From CAZVON01 sp964628435 (GTDB taxonomy: Bacteria; Patescibacteriota; Microgenomatia; Levybacterales; UBA12049): a DNA stretch of 11,100 nucleotides. The position numbers were made by a program, and so were the translations under genes. Of the stretch, positions 11,076 to 11,100 are shown piece after piece (position 1 is the stretch's first letter; each line of letters begins with the position of its first letter). The notes beneath the pieces are model-generated. The model was not told the origin of the DNA. It did not search any database and worked only from the letters and a program-made list of their open reading frames with translations. Location: assembly GCA_964628435.1 (NCBI GenBank), contig CAZVON010000031.1, positions 1 to 11,100 of the forward strand. Direction: 5' to 3'.

Positions 11076-11100
11076 AGCGACCCTGCCTCCTATCCAAACG

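Overview
The window looks like part of the chromosome of a Candidate Phyla Radiation (Patescibacteria) bacterium, most likely Microgenomates-like. The evidence is the AT-rich sequence, a threonyl-tRNA synthetase cut down to its core, a trigger factor too short for a PPIase domain, tRNAs without encoded CCA, many genes without a Shine-Dalgarno (SD) sequence, and a CPR-type hypothetical next to tig. Several genes end in TGA, so UGA is a normal stop; this argues against Gracilibacteria or Absconditabacteria. No 16S gene is present, so the placement is an inference.

All genes but one lie on the minus strand. Read in the direction of transcription (right to left), they are: a tRNA cluster Val(UAC)-Phe(GAA)-Gly(GCC); two paralogous exported lysozyme-like proteins; tRNA-Leu(UAG); tig and a CPR hypothetical; a 206-aa protein; a 110-aa protein; tRNA-Val(GAC); an HD-domain protein; then thrS-infC-rpmI-rplT, a prephenate dehydratase gene, a 137-aa protein and pheS, which runs off the left edge. 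At the right end a DUF3800-type gene on the plus strand is split by a stop codon.

The main discovery is a set of three amino-acid attenuators. Each has a sigma70-type promoter with exact 17-bp spacing, a short leader peptide starting almost at the predicted transcription start, and overlapping 1:2, 2:3 and 3:4 RNA pairings ending in a terminator just before the controlled gene. The leader peptides are Phe-rich (MKQYTNVTIFSFYFPFA), Leu-rich (MKKGSLLLLNLALLLVEK) and Ile/Thr/Val-rich (MTTRTVISVIEIITS). The Phe attenuator lies between rplT and pheA, where E. coli has pheM. The Leu and Ile attenuators control two small proteins that are not recognisable enzymes.

The transcription unit behind each attenuator contains one small protein with the same N-terminal helix (pattern QA-F/A-L/F-L/I-R-x-QI-x-x-I): the 137-, 110- and 206-aa proteins. 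The 206-aa protein also seems to carry a stand-alone LeuA/citramalate-synthase-type regulatory domain, which in known enzymes binds Leu or Ile. The prephenate dehydratase carries two ACT domains, which in known enzymes bind Phe. This suggests an undescribed family of starvation-induced, amino-acid-sensing small proteins. Two of them also have a near-perfect SD inside the reading frame, placed to start a second, shorter product.
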